NCBI RefSeq assembly: GCF_030064165.1
Contig: NZ_CP125947.1
Coordinates: forward strand, 1,860,001 to 1,924,000
Source of the DNA: Comamonas resistens
GTDB taxonomy: Bacteria; Pseudomonadota; Gammaproteobacteria; Burkholderiales; Burkholderiaceae_C
DNA length: 64,000 bases
Direction: 5' to 3'
Both the position numbers and the translations under genes were made by a program. The notes under the pieces were generated by a model. It had not been told where the DNA came from, searched no databases, and was given only the letters and a program-made list of their open reading frames with translations. Of this stretch, positions 1-9,287 are shown one piece after another. Position 1 is the first letter of the stretch. Each line of letters starts with the position of its first letter.

Positions 1-1
1 C

Positions 2-358
2 CCGGTGGCCGACAAGTTTCTGGTCTGCGCCTCGCTGCTGGTACTGGTTCATCTGCAACGCGCCGACGTGTTTGTGGCGCTGATCATCATCGGACGCGAG
101 ATTGCAATTTCGGCACTGCGTGAATGGATGGCTCAGATCGGTGCCAGCAAGAGCGTGGCCGTGCACATGATAGGCAAGGCCAAGACCATGGCGCAGATGG
201 TGGCCATCCCCTTTTTGCTCTATGACGGAGTGGCGTTCGGGGTGATAGATACCGGAGTCTGGGGGCAGTGGCTGATCTGGATGGCTGCGGTGCTGACGGT
301 CTGGTCCATGGTCTACTACCTGCAAAAGGCCTTGCCGGAAATTCGGGCCAGGCTCTGA
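2..358 (+). CDS. pgsA: CDP-diacylglycerol--glycerol-3-phosphate 3-phosphatidyltransferase, C-terminal part (5' cut by window)
   Basis: The frame is open from the first bases and reads P-V-A-D-K at once. This is the end of the CDP-alcohol phosphotransferase motif, whose last two aspartates bind the metal; the first of them lies upstream of the window. The rest is membrane-type sequence with two or three hydrophobic segments and a basic C-terminus, as in PgsA. The enzyme makes phosphatidylglycerol phosphate at the inner membrane. About a third of the usual length (roughly 190 residues) is missing at the left edge. The GTG at position 5 is an internal codon, not a start. Other CDP-alcohol transferases are possible but less likely. 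Confidence 0.85.
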   Translation, partial: PVADKFLVCASLLVLVHLQRADVFVALIIIGREIAISALREWMAQIGASKSVAVHMIGKAKTMAQMVAIPFLLYDGVAFGVIDTGVWGQWLIWMAAVLTVWSMVYYLQKALPEIRARL

Positions 359-375
359 GGTTGGGTCTCTTGCAT

Positions 376-406
376 AAAAAAGCGCTTGTTTATCAAGCGC
401 TTTTTT
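376..406 (+). terminator. Rho-independent terminator after pgsA
   Basis: A perfect stem AAGCGCTTG / CAAGCGCTT closes a TTTAT loop and is flanked by A and T runs, 17 bases after the pgsA stop. It could work in both directions. Confidence 0.85.
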
Positions 407-729
407 GCTGTCTGGTGGAGATCGCGCAGCGCTTTGGGACGGGTCGATTGGGATGCAGGTTTTGTCAACCCTTGTCAATCCGTGAAGCCGGCAGATCATG
501 ATCGTTTAAAAAAGCCAACGTCAAGCCCTAAATCCGCGTGAAAACCGCATAGAATCTGCCTTTGTCGCTGGGATGCGCAGCGTGATCGACACTGAGAACT
601 GCAGCTCAGGTTTGTGGGGAAGCCCGAAGCCTGTTCGCTGACTTGATGTTTGTCGCGGCTGATTCTGCCTGTGCAAGGTTTGCGTACATACAGAGACATT
701 CCATTCACTTATTTCTCGAGAGGCATCTT
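407..729. other. Non-coding leader region before the HU gene
   Basis: About 320 bases lie between the pgsA terminator and the HU start. I see no credible gene. The HU promoter must lie here; a weak -10-like TACATA is at 685-690, but no convincing -35 box goes with it. A GAGAGG Shine-Dalgarno at 719-724 serves the GTG start at 730. Confidence 0.5.
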
Positions 730-1002
730 GTGAATAAAACCGAACTGATTGAGCACATCGCTAACAACGCCGATATTTCCAAGGCCGCTGCTGCGCGTGC
801 ACTGGATTCCACAATCGACGCAGTGAAGAAAACACTGAAAAAAGGTGGTACAGTATCGCTTGTTGGTTTTGGCACATTTGCCGTCGGCAAGCGTGCAGCC
901 CGTACCGGTCGTAACCCCCGTACCGGCGCAACCATCAAGATCAAGGCAGCCAAGGTGCCAAAATTCCGTCCGGGCAAAGCATTGAAAGATGCTTTGAACT
1001 GA
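730..1002 (+). CDS. hupB: DNA-binding protein HU (HU-beta type)
   Basis: This is a 90-residue HU/IHF-family nucleoid protein that bends and compacts DNA as a dimer. It begins [11 protein letters not shown], has the conserved core [12 protein letters not shown] near residues 40-50, the DNA-binding arm with RTGRNPRTG near 60, and ends KALKDALN, matching the usual 90 residues. The start is GTG at 730, chosen because GAGAGG lies 6 bases upstream and the protein then has family length; longer in-frame starts would add unrelated sequence. tRNA-Val follows 14 bases after the stop and may be cotranscribed. In many proteobacteria this gene sits next to ppiD; here about 5 kb separates them. Confidence 0.95.
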   Translation: MNKTELIEHIANNADISKAAAARALDSTIDAVKKTLKKGGTVSLVGFGTFAVGKRAARTGRNPRTGATIKIKAAKVPKFRPGKALKDALN

Positions 1003-1016
1003 CAAAAAATTTAAGT

Positions 1017-1092
1017 GGGTCCTTAGCTCAGTTGGTAGAGCGGCTCCTTTACACGGAGTAGGTCGGCGGTTCGAGACCGTCAGGACCCACCA
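1017..1092 (+). tRNA. tRNA-Val (anticodon TAC)
   Basis: A 76-base cloverleaf with acceptor GGGTCCT pairing AGGACCC, discriminator A and encoded CCA. The D arm is GCTC/GAGC. The anticodon stem GCTCC/GGAGT holds loop TTTACAC with anticodon TAC, which reads GUA and related valine codons. It lies just after the HU gene and before a strong terminator. Confidence 0.97.
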
Positions 1093-1105
1093 CTAAAAAC
1101 TAAAG

Positions 1106-1144
1106 AAAAAGGGCTTAGAGAAATCTAAGCCCTTTCTCTTTTTT
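1106..1144 (+). terminator. Rho-independent terminator after tRNA-Val
   Basis: A perfect stem AAAGGGCTTAGA / TCTAAGCCCTTT with a GAAA loop is followed by CTCTTTTTT. It would end the hupB-tRNA-Val transcript. Confidence 0.9.
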
Positions 1145-1288
1145 AGCTCACAAAGTCGAAAAGCTCGCCGCTACCAAGCGATAAATCCCGCTTGTCAGTT
1201 CGTCAAAGAGCCGTCTGGCAAAGTTGGTCGGCAAAAACAAAGCAGGCTCTGCGGGAGCGAATCCCGCAAGGCCTCAACGGTAGAAAAG

Positions 1289-2056
1289 TCAGAAGCGGAA
1301 CGTAGCGCCGATGATCGGGCCGCTTTGGCTGAAATCAAGTCGTTTGCCATCCTCGCGATAGTCGACGCTCAGGTGACGATAGCCCAGGGACAGATGGATA
1401 TTGTCTTTCACCTGGTAGTTCACGGAACCATGGATCTGCCAGGTGAATTTGGAGCCCAGGCTCAAGCCACCCATATCGGCATACAGCAGGGTGGACCAGC
1501 GCGGTGCGAGGTCGTAGCGCCAGCGTGCGGCGACGATGGGGTCGACGAATGAGGTATTGGATCGGGCGGAGATCAGCCCTGGAACTTGGACTTCGGCCTT
1601 GATCTGCCAGAGCCGAAGACCTGCCATCAGGTCAACGCTTGACTGGGGGCTTGGCATCCAGTTGTGTCCACCGGTCAGAGTCAGGGAAGTCTGGCGTACT
1701 TTGCTATGGGCACTCTGCCCCAAGGGTAGCGCGGCCTTGTCGGATGTGGAGGCGTGACTGAAGTCACCCTGAAGGATGTACCGCCCCTTGCGCGCTGTGC
1801 CGTTGATAAAGGCCGCCATGTCGAGGTCGTCCAAGACATCCGAAAACGACTTGTTCACATGGGCTGTAGGGGCTCCTTTGAATGGGCGTATATGTCCATC
1901 GAGGCCCGTCATCCATACATATGGCGTGAACTGAAATCTCCAGCCGTCTGCTGCGGCATTTTCTGTGCTCTGTGCCAGAGCCTGTGAGCCGGTCAGCAGG
2001 CAGGCGGCGAGCATGGCAATGGTCTTGCCCAGTTGCGCATTCATGTGGTGCTTCAT
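1289..2056 (-). CDS. Putative outer-membrane beta-barrel protein
   Basis: A 255-residue exported protein. After MKHHMNAQ there is a hydrophobic signal segment ending ALAQ. The mature part has alternating polar/hydrophobic strands with many aromatic residues (FTPYVWMTGL, GGHNWM, SLGYRHLSVDYR) and ends in phenylalanine (GATFRF), the classic outer-membrane insertion signal. The start at 2056 has AGAGGGA just upstream; an upstream in-frame ATG lacks such a site. It begins 10 bases after the amidohydrolase stop, so the two probably form an operon. No substrate can be inferred, and a barrel-type outer-membrane enzyme cannot be excluded. Confidence 0.7.
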   Translation of the reverse strand: MKHHMNAQLGKTIAMLAACLLTGSQALAQSTENAAADGWRFQFTPYVWMTGLDGHIRPFKGAPTAHVNKSFSDVLDDLDMAAFINGTARKGRYILQGDFSHASTSDKAALPLGQSAHSKVRQTSLTLTGGHNWMPSPQSSVDLMAGLRLWQIKAEVQVPGLISARSNTSFVDPIVAARWRYDLAPRWSTLLYADMGGLSLGSKFTWQIHGSVNYQVKDNIHLSLGYRHLSVDYREDGKRLDFSQSGPIIGATFRF

Positions 2057-2066
2057 TGATCCCTCT

Positions 2067-3431
2067 TTACAGCGTGTTCTTGTAGACCTTGCCATCCTTC
2101 ATGATCAGGCGCAGGTTTTGTTCTGGATTGATCAGGAAATCCAGGTTTCTGGATGGGTCGCCATCGGCGACCAGAATGTCGGCCAAGGCTCCGGGGGCGA
2201 TGCGGCCCAGCGGCTGCGGATAGGGATTGCGCTCGCTGGACAGAGCAAGCAGTTCGCCATTCGTGGCGGTTGCCTGTTGCAGCAGCGTCAGCGGGTCATA
2301 AAACCGGGTTAGCTTGGCCAATTGCTTGCCTTGGGTTGCGGGGCCTTTGGGATTGAACAGCACATCGGTACCCCAGCCGGTCTTGATGCCGTGTTTTTGC
2401 GCCATCTCGTAGGCTTTGACTGTGCCCTGTGCGACCCTGGACTGGCTTTCGCGGCGCGCGGCATCGGGGTAGACATTGCTGTCCTCGTCCTGCAGAAACG
2501 GCTGCAGACTCCACCAGACACCCTCATCGCGCATCATGCGCACGCATTCCTCATCGGCCAGCTGGCCATGTTCTATGCTTTTGACGCCTGCCTTGATAGC
2601 CCGCTTGATGCCCTTGGGGGTGTACACATGGGCCATCACATAGGTATTCCAGTCGGCTGCGGCTTCCACGCCTGCACGCAACTCCTTTTCGGTGAACTGG
2701 GTGCTGTCCAGCGGGTCGTACAGCGATGCCACACCACCGCCCGCCAGCATCTTGATTTGCGAGGCGCCCAGCATCAACTGTTCGCGCACGCGGCGCAGTA
2801 CCTCGGCTTCGCCATCGGCGATCATGGCCACGCCTGTCAGCTCCACCTGGCTCAGTGGCTCGTTGGCTGCACGTGGAATATCGCTGCGCAGCCTAAAGTC
2901 GCCATGCCCCGAGGTTTGCGAAATCATGGCTCCACTGGGGTAGATGCGTGGACCCGGGATCATGCCTTCATCAATGGCGCGCTTGAGTGCAAAGGCCGGG
3001 CCGCCGGCATCACGTACCGAGGTGAAGCCGCGCATCAGGGTGCGTTGCGCTTCCTGTGCCGCTGCCAGATATAGGTAGCCGAGGTCGGCTGTCATGGCGG
3101 TAGTCTGCGGTATGGCGGCCAGCATGGTGTGCCAGTGGGTGTCGATCAGGCCAGGCATCACCAGCTTGCCCTGGCAGTCGATGACCAGGGCACCTTCCAC
3201 GGTTTCTGCCGTGGAGGGCAGTGCGGCAATCTGTTTCCCTTGGATCAGCACCTGTACGCCTTGGCGCGCAGGCTTGCCGGAGCCATCAAACAAGCGCAGA
3301 TTGGTCAACAAGGTTGGGCGCTCCGCATGCTGGGGCAGGCCCGGGTTGGCTTCGGCGGCTTGCAGGCCCACAAACGGCGCCATCATGGCAGCGGTGCCGC
3401 CCACGAACATGCGGCGTGACATATCGCTCAT
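2067..3431 (-). CDS. Amidohydrolase-superfamily metal-dependent hydrolase (imidazolonepropionase/prolidase-like), exported
   Basis: A metal-dependent hydrolase of the amidohydrolase TIM-barrel superfamily, expected to cut C-N bonds of a small amide or dipeptide-like substrate. Seen: DTHWH, the HxH metal pair after the first strand; KMLAGGG; AHVYTP and KSIEHG with the later metal histidines; and GWGTD with the catalytic aspartate. The C-terminus LADILVADGDP...MKDGKVY is typical of the family. The N-terminus SRRMFVGGTAAMMAPFVG looks like a twin-arginine signal, so the enzyme is probably periplasmic. The start is uncertain: ATG at 3431 gives a normal Tat leader, whereas 3542 would add about 37 residues. 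Its partner downstream is the barrel protein. Confidence 0.8.
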   Translation of the reverse strand: MSDMSRRMFVGGTAAMMAPFVGLQAAEANPGLPQHAERPTLLTNLRLFDGSGKPARQGVQVLIQGKQIAALPSTAETVEGALVIDCQGKLVMPGLIDTHWHTMLAAIPQTTAMTADLGYLYLAAAQEAQRTLMRGFTSVRDAGGPAFALKRAIDEGMIPGPRIYPSGAMISQTSGHGDFRLRSDIPRAANEPLSQVELTGVAMIADGEAEVLRRVREQLMLGASQIKMLAGGGVASLYDPLDSTQFTEKELRAGVEAAADWNTYVMAHVYTPKGIKRAIKAGVKSIEHGQLADEECVRMMRDEGVWWSLQPFLQDEDSNVYPDAARRESQSRVAQGTVKAYEMAQKHGIKTGWGTDVLFNPKGPATQGKQLAKLTRFYDPLTLLQQATATNGELLALSSERNPYPQPLGRIAPGALADILVADGDPSRNLDFLINPEQNLRLIMKDGKVYKNTL

Positions 3432-3650
3432 GACACGTTCATGGAGCAACTGGCACAGCACGCTGCCACAGTTGCACGATCTGGGACGAATAGACCCGGT
3501 TTTCCATGTCAGGCCTGTGTCGGCTGCGATTGCGTTGCTCATCGGCACTCTAACCTTTCCAAAATCGACAAAGAAATGTCTGGCTTCAATGTGACAAATT
3601 GACCCATTCGCTCACAATTTGATGCAGGGATGCTACACGACGAGGCCATG

Positions 3651-3684
3651 AAAAACGCCCCGGCGCCAAGTGGCGCAGGGGCGT
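3651..3684 (-). terminator. Terminator after uspA (minus strand)
   Basis: Read on the minus strand, ACGCCCC-T-GCGCC closes a short loop with GGCGC-C-GGGGCGT and is followed by TTTTC, 21 bases past the uspA stop. Confidence 0.75.
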
Positions 3685-3705
3685 GGCGGCTTGGTTGGCG
3701 ATGGC

Positions 3706-4152
3706 TTATTCGGCGCGATGTACCAGCACGGGGATGCTGCTATTGGTCAGCACCTTCTGGGTTTCGCTGCCCAGCAAAATGCCGCTCAGGCCTTTGCGAC
3801 CATGAGAGGCCATGCAGATCAGATCGCACTGAGCATCCTTGGCCTGCTTGATGATGGCTTCGCTGACCGATGCATTGGTTACACGCACAGCATTGAAGGG
3901 CACGCCTTCTGCCTTGGCAAGCTCCTCGGCGAAATGCAGCACCGTATCGGCTTCGGCCTGGGCGCTTTTTTCAAACTCCGTTGCGTCATAGGCAATCATT
4001 GCGCGTGATCCGTAGATCAGAGCCTGGTAGTCCGCCATCACGAACAAGGCCGTTACCTGCGCGCCTTGTTCCTTGGCTAACTGAATGCCGGTGCGGACCG
4101 CCGCTTCAGAAAGTTTCGAGCCATCTGTAGGGATGAGTACATGCTTGAACAT
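3706..4152 (-). CDS. Universal stress protein UspA family
   Basis: A 148-residue single-domain Usp protein. It starts MFKHVLIPTDGS, the usual first strand plus nucleotide-contacting Asp, and near the C-terminus carries GRKGLSGILLGSET, matching the G-2x-G-9x-G(S/T) motif of ATP-binding members. Such proteins accumulate during starvation and stress and act as cytoplasmic regulators. The start at 4152 is fixed by GGAGG 6 bases upstream; the open frame extends further but has no family similarity there. It has its own terminator and appears monocistronic. Confidence 0.9.
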   Translation of the reverse strand: MFKHVLIPTDGSKLSEAAVRTGIQLAKEQGAQVTALFVMADYQALIYGSRAMIAYDATEFEKSAQAEADTVLHFAEELAKAEGVPFNAVRVTNASVSEAIIKQAKDAQCDLICMASHGRKGLSGILLGSETQKVLTNSSIPVLVHRAE

Positions 4153-4302
4153 ATCCAGCCTCCATGCGCCAAACCGGGCGCGTTGCTTGCAAAAATCCGA
4201 ATCGGGCTGGGGACATATTCCCACTGCTAGAGGTGGGAGACAAGGGCTGGCACACAAGAACTCCATCGGTTTTTGATGGAAATCAATCTTGGGTGATTAC
4301 CT

Positions 4303-4331
4303 ATAAAAATGCCCTCTAATCATTGGAGGGC
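4303..4331 (-). terminator. Terminator after the PliG-like gene (minus strand)
   Basis: On the minus strand GCCCTC...GAGGGC forms a stem with a 9-base loop and is followed by ATTTTTATAGG. It lies between the PliG-like gene and uspA. Confidence 0.6.
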
Positions 4332-4512
4332 AAGCGCTGAAAGCTATCAAAGAATCTTGAGCGCATATTCTTGTGAATATCGCCCGGGTTTTGGATAGAT
4401 AGTGCAATCGATTGGCGGCAGAAGGCTCCGGTGTCGCGGCTGGGTATTGCGTATGGGCCGGGGCGTATGGGCCGGGGGCCGGAGGCCTGTTTGGAGCGTA
4501 TGCGCCAATCTT

Positions 4513-4914
4513 TCAATTGCCGGGTTCGAGCGAGATTGTGAAGCGCGCGCTTTCGCCTCTCTGGACAGCTTCGCGAGTGAGAAAAACTCGAACTCGGTAA
4601 GCGGTATCGGATTCAACGCGGAAGGTGCAGCTGTGAGGGGAAGCCTGGTTCAGACACAGAGCATCTGTAGAGTCGCCCTTGATGACCGACATGTGGCTGT
4701 TGGGATTGTTGGTGTGGAGCGTGACAGTCAGTTGCTGCAGTGCGTGAGTGTCCAGCCCGTATTGAGCGACGCCGTTGCCCGTGATCTGACCGCTATAGGT
4801 GTTTGTGGTGCTGCTCGCAAAGGATTGCGAGCTGCTTGTCTGAGCCATCGCGCAGCCTCCACTGAGGGTGCCAAAAAGTCCGGCGGCGGCCAACAGCGGC
4901 GTTAGGCGTTTCAT
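4513..4914 (-). CDS. Secreted PliG-like (g-type lysozyme inhibitor-like) protein
   Basis: A 133-residue exported protein. The N-terminus MKRLTPLLAAAGLFGTLSGGCAMAQ is a signal peptide cleaved either before Cys (poor lipobox) or after AMA. The mature part reads YSGQITG...QLTVTL...SCTFRVESDTAYRVRVFLTREAVQRGESARFTISLE. The pattern 'tYRVRVFLtR.A..RGEsA.FtisL' is that of the PliG family of periplasmic inhibitors of g-type lysozyme. The start at 4914 has AGGAGAG upstream. The assignment rests on pattern memory; it could be a related beta-sandwich domain. It stands alone between two minus-strand genes. Confidence 0.55.
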   Translation of the reverse strand: MKRLTPLLAAAGLFGTLSGGCAMAQTSSSQSFASSTTNTYSGQITGNGVAQYGLDTHALQQLTVTLHTNNPNSHMSVIKGDSTDALCLNQASPHSCTFRVESDTAYRVRVFLTREAVQRGESARFTISLEPGN

Positions 4915-5177
4915 GCGACTCTCCTGGCTGTGTTGGGCACAGCAATGGGCAGAACCAGAGCCCCGCGAGGACAAGGGCATCTGCTGTTTTGACATGGACA
5001 GGAGGAGATTACGCCCCTATGGATGGCGACGTCTATGGACAGCCATGTTTGTAGCGGGGGCGATCTGCCCCGCATCCTGCAGATTTGTGAGCGGCGCTTT
5101 TCATGCGTTTTTTGCCAACAAACACCTGTGCTCTTGTCAGCGCAGGCGAGTGAAGAACATAGGCATTCAATCCGGGC

Positions 5178-5834
5178 TCAGACAGAAGTCTGCTGCTCTT
5201 TGAGGGCCGCCAGCGCGGTAGGGTTGGGTGTGGGCTCGCCTATCTTGTGCAGCGTGTTGCGGTCGGTATGGGCAAAGGGCCGATTTTTGCCGGGGATGGT
5301 CAGCGTCGTTTCCTGCTCGTAAGACCAGGTTCCGTCCGGATGTTTGGTGACGGTGATGGTGTAGGCATCTGTTCTGAATGCGTGTTCCAGAAACGGGTTG
5401 GACGAGATGCCGTTGACGGTGGAGCCGCGTACGGCGCTGAGAGTGAAGCTGGTGGCGTCGGCGGTGGTCTTGCCGGTCGCCATGGCGGTCTGGCCGCGTG
5501 GGATGGTCAGAGTCTGAATGATGTTGCCCGTGGCCGGCTCCCAGAGCCAGTAGCCCACCTGGTCGTGAAAGGTTTCCACATCATCGGGTTTGACGATGCG
5601 TGTGTGATAGCGCAGGCCATAGAAAAGCTGCGGGCCGTTGGTTTGCGCATCAATGGGCTGCAGTTCCATGTGTTCGATGAAGGCCTGCTTTTCCGGGCCG
5701 TCGGCCTTGGGGTTGATGTCCAGGCCGCGTTTGCCGGTCCAGATGCCGGCCATGCCGGTGAACGGGCCGAGGTTGGCCAGGGTGTCTGCATCGGGTGTGG
5801 GCTCGGTGTAGATGTCTTGGGGAAAGTTTTCCAT
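5178..5834 (-). CDS. Heme-binding beta-barrel (FABP/nitrobindin-like, THAP4-type) protein
   Basis: A 218-residue cytoplasmic protein with LGPFTGMAGIWTGKRGLDINP near residue 22, the entry signature of the nitrobindin-like ten-stranded barrel ('G.W.G.G...P'). It continues with QLFYGLRYHTRI, FHDQVGYWLWEPATGNIIQTLTIPRGQ and a final strand WSYEQETTLTIPGK. Relatives bind ferric heme or small hydrophobic ligands; the physiological role is unknown. There is no signal peptide. Start and length fit the family of about 200 residues. No operon partner is evident. Confidence 0.75.
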   Translation of the reverse strand: MENFPQDIYTEPTPDADTLANLGPFTGMAGIWTGKRGLDINPKADGPEKQAFIEHMELQPIDAQTNGPQLFYGLRYHTRIVKPDDVETFHDQVGYWLWEPATGNIIQTLTIPRGQTAMATGKTTADATSFTLSAVRGSTVNGISSNPFLEHAFRTDAYTITVTKHPDGTWSYEQETTLTIPGKNRPFAHTDRNTLHKIGEPTPNPTALAALKEQQTSV

Positions 5835-6110
5835 GGTGGGTGACGGGCTTTCGCGTTGAGATCTGTTGGACTTCAGTGTAGCGAGCTTGCAGGCTGCTTT
5901 GGCTGTATCCCCAGGTTGGACCGGCGTGGGGTATTTCTGCGTCAGTGAGTCGGGGCAGGGCGCGGCAATTGGAAGCGCACAGTTAGAATGGATGGGATTA
6001 GCCTAACCCTGTTGGTGGAGGTTGGATGGCAGTTCTGTAGTGCATTAATGCTCTGTAGAGGCCCGGACTGTGGCGCATTCGGGTCGCACGGCTTTCACCA
6101 TTGTTGATAG

Positions 6111-6137
6111 GGCGAACGTAAGTTCGCCTTTATTTTT
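6111..6137 (+). terminator. Hairpin plus T-run in the ppiD leader
   Basis: GGCGAAC-GTAA-GTTCGCC is followed by TTTATTTTT and ends about 16 bases before the ppiD ATG. It has terminator form but sits directly before a gene, so it may be an attenuator or the end of a short upstream transcript. The remaining 5835-6110 holds no recognisable gene. Confidence 0.55.
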
Positions 6138-6152
6138 GCTGCCGCAGAAAGA

Positions 6153-8054
6153 TTGACCATGTTCGAATCCATCCGCAAGCATTCCAAGTTCGTGATGATC
6201 TTGTTGTTCTTGCTGATCATTCCCTCTTTCATTTTTGTCGGGGTCAGCCAGAACTATTTCACAGAGTCCAGTCAGGCCGTGGCTCGTGTGGATGGGCATG
6301 ACATTACCCAGCAGGACTGGGACAACGCGCATCGTGCCGAGAGTGACCGCCTGCGCGCGCAGAACCCCAATATGGACGCCAAGCTGCTGGACTCTCCGGA
6401 GGCGCGCTACGCCACGTTGGAAAAACTGGTGCGTGACCGCGTGCTGGTTGCCGCAGCGCAAAAGATGCATCTGACCACGACAGATTCGGAGCTGGTGCGC
6501 ACGCTGCAGGAAATCCCCGCCATCGCCGCGCTGAAGAAGCCCGATGGTTCGCTGGATGCCGAGGCTTATAAAGCGCTGGTGGGCGCTCAAGGCATGACGC
6601 CAGAAGGCTTTGAAGCCAATCTGCGCAAGGAGCTGGCGCTCAACCAGGTTTTGGGCAGCGTGACTGCGACGAGCTTTACCACCGGCGCGCAGCTCAAGCA
6701 AGCCATGGACGCGCTGTATCAGCGCCGCGAGATTCAAGTGGCTCGCTTTGATGCGGCAGCGTTCGCACCCAAGGTTCAAGCCAACGAAGCCGATCTGAAG
6801 GCTTTTTACGAGGCCAATACGGGCCTGTTCAAGCAGCCCGAGGAAGCGGCCGTGGAATATGTGCAGCTGGATCTGGCTGCAGTTGCCGCTGGCATCAGCG
6901 TGAGCGAAGACGATCTGCGTACCTATTACAAGGAAAACGCACAGCGCTTGGCAGGCCCAGAAGAGCGTCGCGCCAGCCATATTCTGATCAATGCTCCCAA
7001 GGGTGCGCCTGCTGCCGAGCGTGAGAAAGCCAAGGCCAAGGCCGAAGAGCTGCTGGCGCGAGTACGCAAGGACCCCAAAAGCTTTGCCGATGTGGCCAAG
7101 AAAGAATCTCAGGATCCTGGCTCTGCCCCCAACGGCGGTGACCTGGGTTACTTTGGCCACGGCGCCATGGTCAAGCCTTTTGAAGAAGCTGTCTTCAGGA
7201 TGAAAGACGGAGAGATCAGCGATGTGATCGAGTCCGACTTTGGCTATCACATCATTGAGTTGACCGGCATCAAGGCTCCCAAGGTGCCAAGCTTTGAGGA
7301 AATGCGTCCCAAGCTGGAAGCCGATCTGCGGAAGCAGCAGGCGCAGCGCAAGTTCGCAGAGGTGGCCGAAACCTTCACCAACGGTGTCTACGAGCAGTCG
7401 GAAAGCCTGCAGCCCATTGCGGACAAGCTCAAGCTCAGCATCCACAAGGCCGAGCATGTGACTCGTCAAGTCGCTCCTGGCGCGCAGGGCCCGCTGGCCA
7501 ATGCACGTTTCCTGGAAGCGCTGTTCTCGCAAGACTCTCTGGAAAACAAGCGCAACACCGATGCGGTCGAACTGGCCCCCAGCAGCCTGGTGGCAGGCCG
7601 CGTGGTGAAGTACTCGCCTGCTCGTACCCTGGCCATGGATGAGGTGGGTGACAAGCTCAAGCAGCTCTATACCCAGAAGAAGGCGGCCGAGCTGGCAGCA
7701 GAAGAAGGCAAGGCCAAGCTGGCGCAGTGGAAGGCCAAGCCCGAGACGGCGCAGTTGCCCGCTGCGGTCGAAGTGGGGCGTGACCAGGCCAAGGACCTGC
7801 CACGAGAGGTTCTGGATGCGGCGATGCGCGTCTCCACTCAGACTTTGCCGGCCTGGGAAGGCGTGGACCTGGGCTCTGCCGGCTATGTGGTGATCAAGAT
7901 CAACCGCATCACCGAGCGTCCTGCTACCGAGGCGCAAGTACTGGAGCAGCAAAAGGCCCAGTTCACACAGTGGGCCTCCATGGCGGAAGTCATGGCCTAC
8001 TATGAACAGCTGAAAAAGCAGTTCAAGGTGCAGATGAAAGTGCCGCGTCCCTGA
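6153..8054 (+). CDS. ppiD: PpiD-like periplasmic chaperone / peptidyl-prolyl isomerase
   Basis: A 633-residue membrane-anchored folding factor. A cytoplasmic stub [10 protein letters not shown] is followed by one transmembrane helix (residues about 12-34), then a SurA-N-like chaperone region ([16 protein letters not shown]) and a parvulin PPIase domain around residues 270-370 with [41 protein letters not shown] and [15 protein letters not shown] long alpha-helical C-terminal region follows. It helps outer-membrane and periplasmic proteins fold after leaving SecYEG. Length matches the family. A clear terminator follows at 8069. Confidence 0.93.
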   Translation: MTMFESIRKHSKFVMILLFLLIIPSFIFVGVSQNYFTESSQAVARVDGHDITQQDWDNAHRAESDRLRAQNPNMDAKLLDSPEARYATLEKLVRDRVLVAAAQKMHLTTTDSELVRTLQEIPAIAALKKPDGSLDAEAYKALVGAQGMTPEGFEANLRKELALNQVLGSVTATSFTTGAQLKQAMDALYQRREIQVARFDAAAFAPKVQANEADLKAFYEANTGLFKQPEEAAVEYVQLDLAAVAAGISVSEDDLRTYYKENAQRLAGPEERRASHILINAPKGAPAAEREKAKAKAEELLARVRKDPKSFADVAKKESQDPGSAPNGGDLGYFGHGAMVKPFEEAVFRMKDGEISDVIESDFGYHIIELTGIKAPKVPSFEEMRPKLEADLRKQQAQRKFAEVAETFTNGVYEQSESLQPIADKLKLSIHKAEHVTRQVAPGAQGPLANARFLEALFSQDSLENKRNTDAVELAPSSLVAGRVVKYSPARTLAMDEVGDKLKQLYTQKKAAELAAEEGKAKLAQWKAKPETAQLPAAVEVGRDQAKDLPREVLDAAMRVSTQTLPAWEGVDLGSAGYVVIKINRITERPATEAQVLEQQKAQFTQWASMAEVMAYYEQLKKQFKVQMKVPRP

Positions 8055-8068
8055 TGATGTCAATGAAT

Positions 8069-8098
8069 CGGCCTGAATTGAGTTTCAGGCCGATTTTT
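8069..8098 (+). terminator. Rho-independent terminator after ppiD
   Basis: CGGCCTGAA / TTCAGGCCG stem with a TTGAGTT loop is followed by ATTTTT. A TACAAT -10 box for the next tRNA gene lies just beyond at 8103-8108. Confidence 0.88.
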
Positions 8099-8120
8099 CG
8101 ATTACAATAGATGCTTCTAC

Positions 8121-8197
8121 GGTGGCTGTAGCTCAGTTGGTAGAGTCCAGGATTGTGATTCCTGTTGTCGTGGGTTCGAGTCCCATCAGCCACCCCA
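8121..8197 (+). tRNA. tRNA-His (anticodon GTG), copy 1
   Basis: A cloverleaf with the extra 5' G (G-1) opposite discriminator C typical of tRNA-His, acceptor GTGGCTG/CAGCCAC, anticodon stem CAGGA/TCCTG with loop TTGTGAT, and encoded CCA. The T stem is GTGGG/CCCAT. A TACAAT box at 8103-8108 is a likely promoter. Confidence 0.96.
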
Positions 8198-8317
8198 GAT
8201 TTATCCTTTGAAATGAATAGCTTAAAAGCAATGCCCAGATGTCTGGGCAAAATTTTGGGCAAAACGATTCCTTGGAAATTTCGGTGTAGCTACCGATGTA
8301 GAATAAAAACGCTTTAC

Positions 8318-8394
8318 GGTGGCTGTAGCTCAGTTGGTAGAGTCCAGGATTGTGATTCCTGTTGTCGAGGGTTCGAGCCCCTTCAGCCACCCCA
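8318..8394 (+). tRNA. tRNA-His (anticodon GTG), copy 2
   Basis: Same as the copy 120 bases upstream through the anticodon arm. It differs only in the T arm, GAGGG/CCCTT with T-loop ending C, where a T-A pair is replaced by A-T so that pairing is kept. A TAGAAT box at 8299-8304 suggests its own promoter. Confidence 0.96.
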
Positions 8395-8400
8395 AATAAC

Positions 8401-8433
8401 AAAGCCCTGCAGGTATTTCTGCAGGGCTTTTCT
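8401..8433 (+). terminator. Rho-independent terminator after the tRNA-His pair
   Basis: Perfect 12-base stem AAAGCCCTGCAG / CTGCAGGGCTTT with a 6-base loop and T-rich tail. Confidence 0.9.
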
Positions 8434-8521
8434 CGTTATGGTCCGGCTTCAATATACGCATGGATTAAAACGTGCGCAATACATGCTGATACCGTCGCAG
8501 GTCCCATCGGCCCAGAAAAGC

Positions 8522-8548
8522 AAAAGCCCCGTTTTACGGGGCTTTTTT
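8522..8548 (-). terminator. Bidirectional terminator downstream of ureG
   Basis: AAAAGCCCCGT / ACGGGGCTTTT stem with T runs on both strands. On the minus strand it lies 56 bases past the ureG stop and would end the urease operon. It could also catch readthrough from the tRNA genes. Confidence 0.85.
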
Positions 8549-8603
8549 ATGGCTGCACGGCGAATGTTTGAGGGTGCTGTTCACCCTTGATCAGCATTTC
8601 GCT

Positions 8604-9283
<680 letters not shown>

Positions 9284-9287
<4 letters not shown>

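Noticed and set aside
6045..8063. A 672-codon open frame on the minus strand across ppiD
   Set aside because: It is antisense to a clear PpiD protein, is rich in His/Leu/Gln with no domain, and arises from codon bias of a GC-rich gene.
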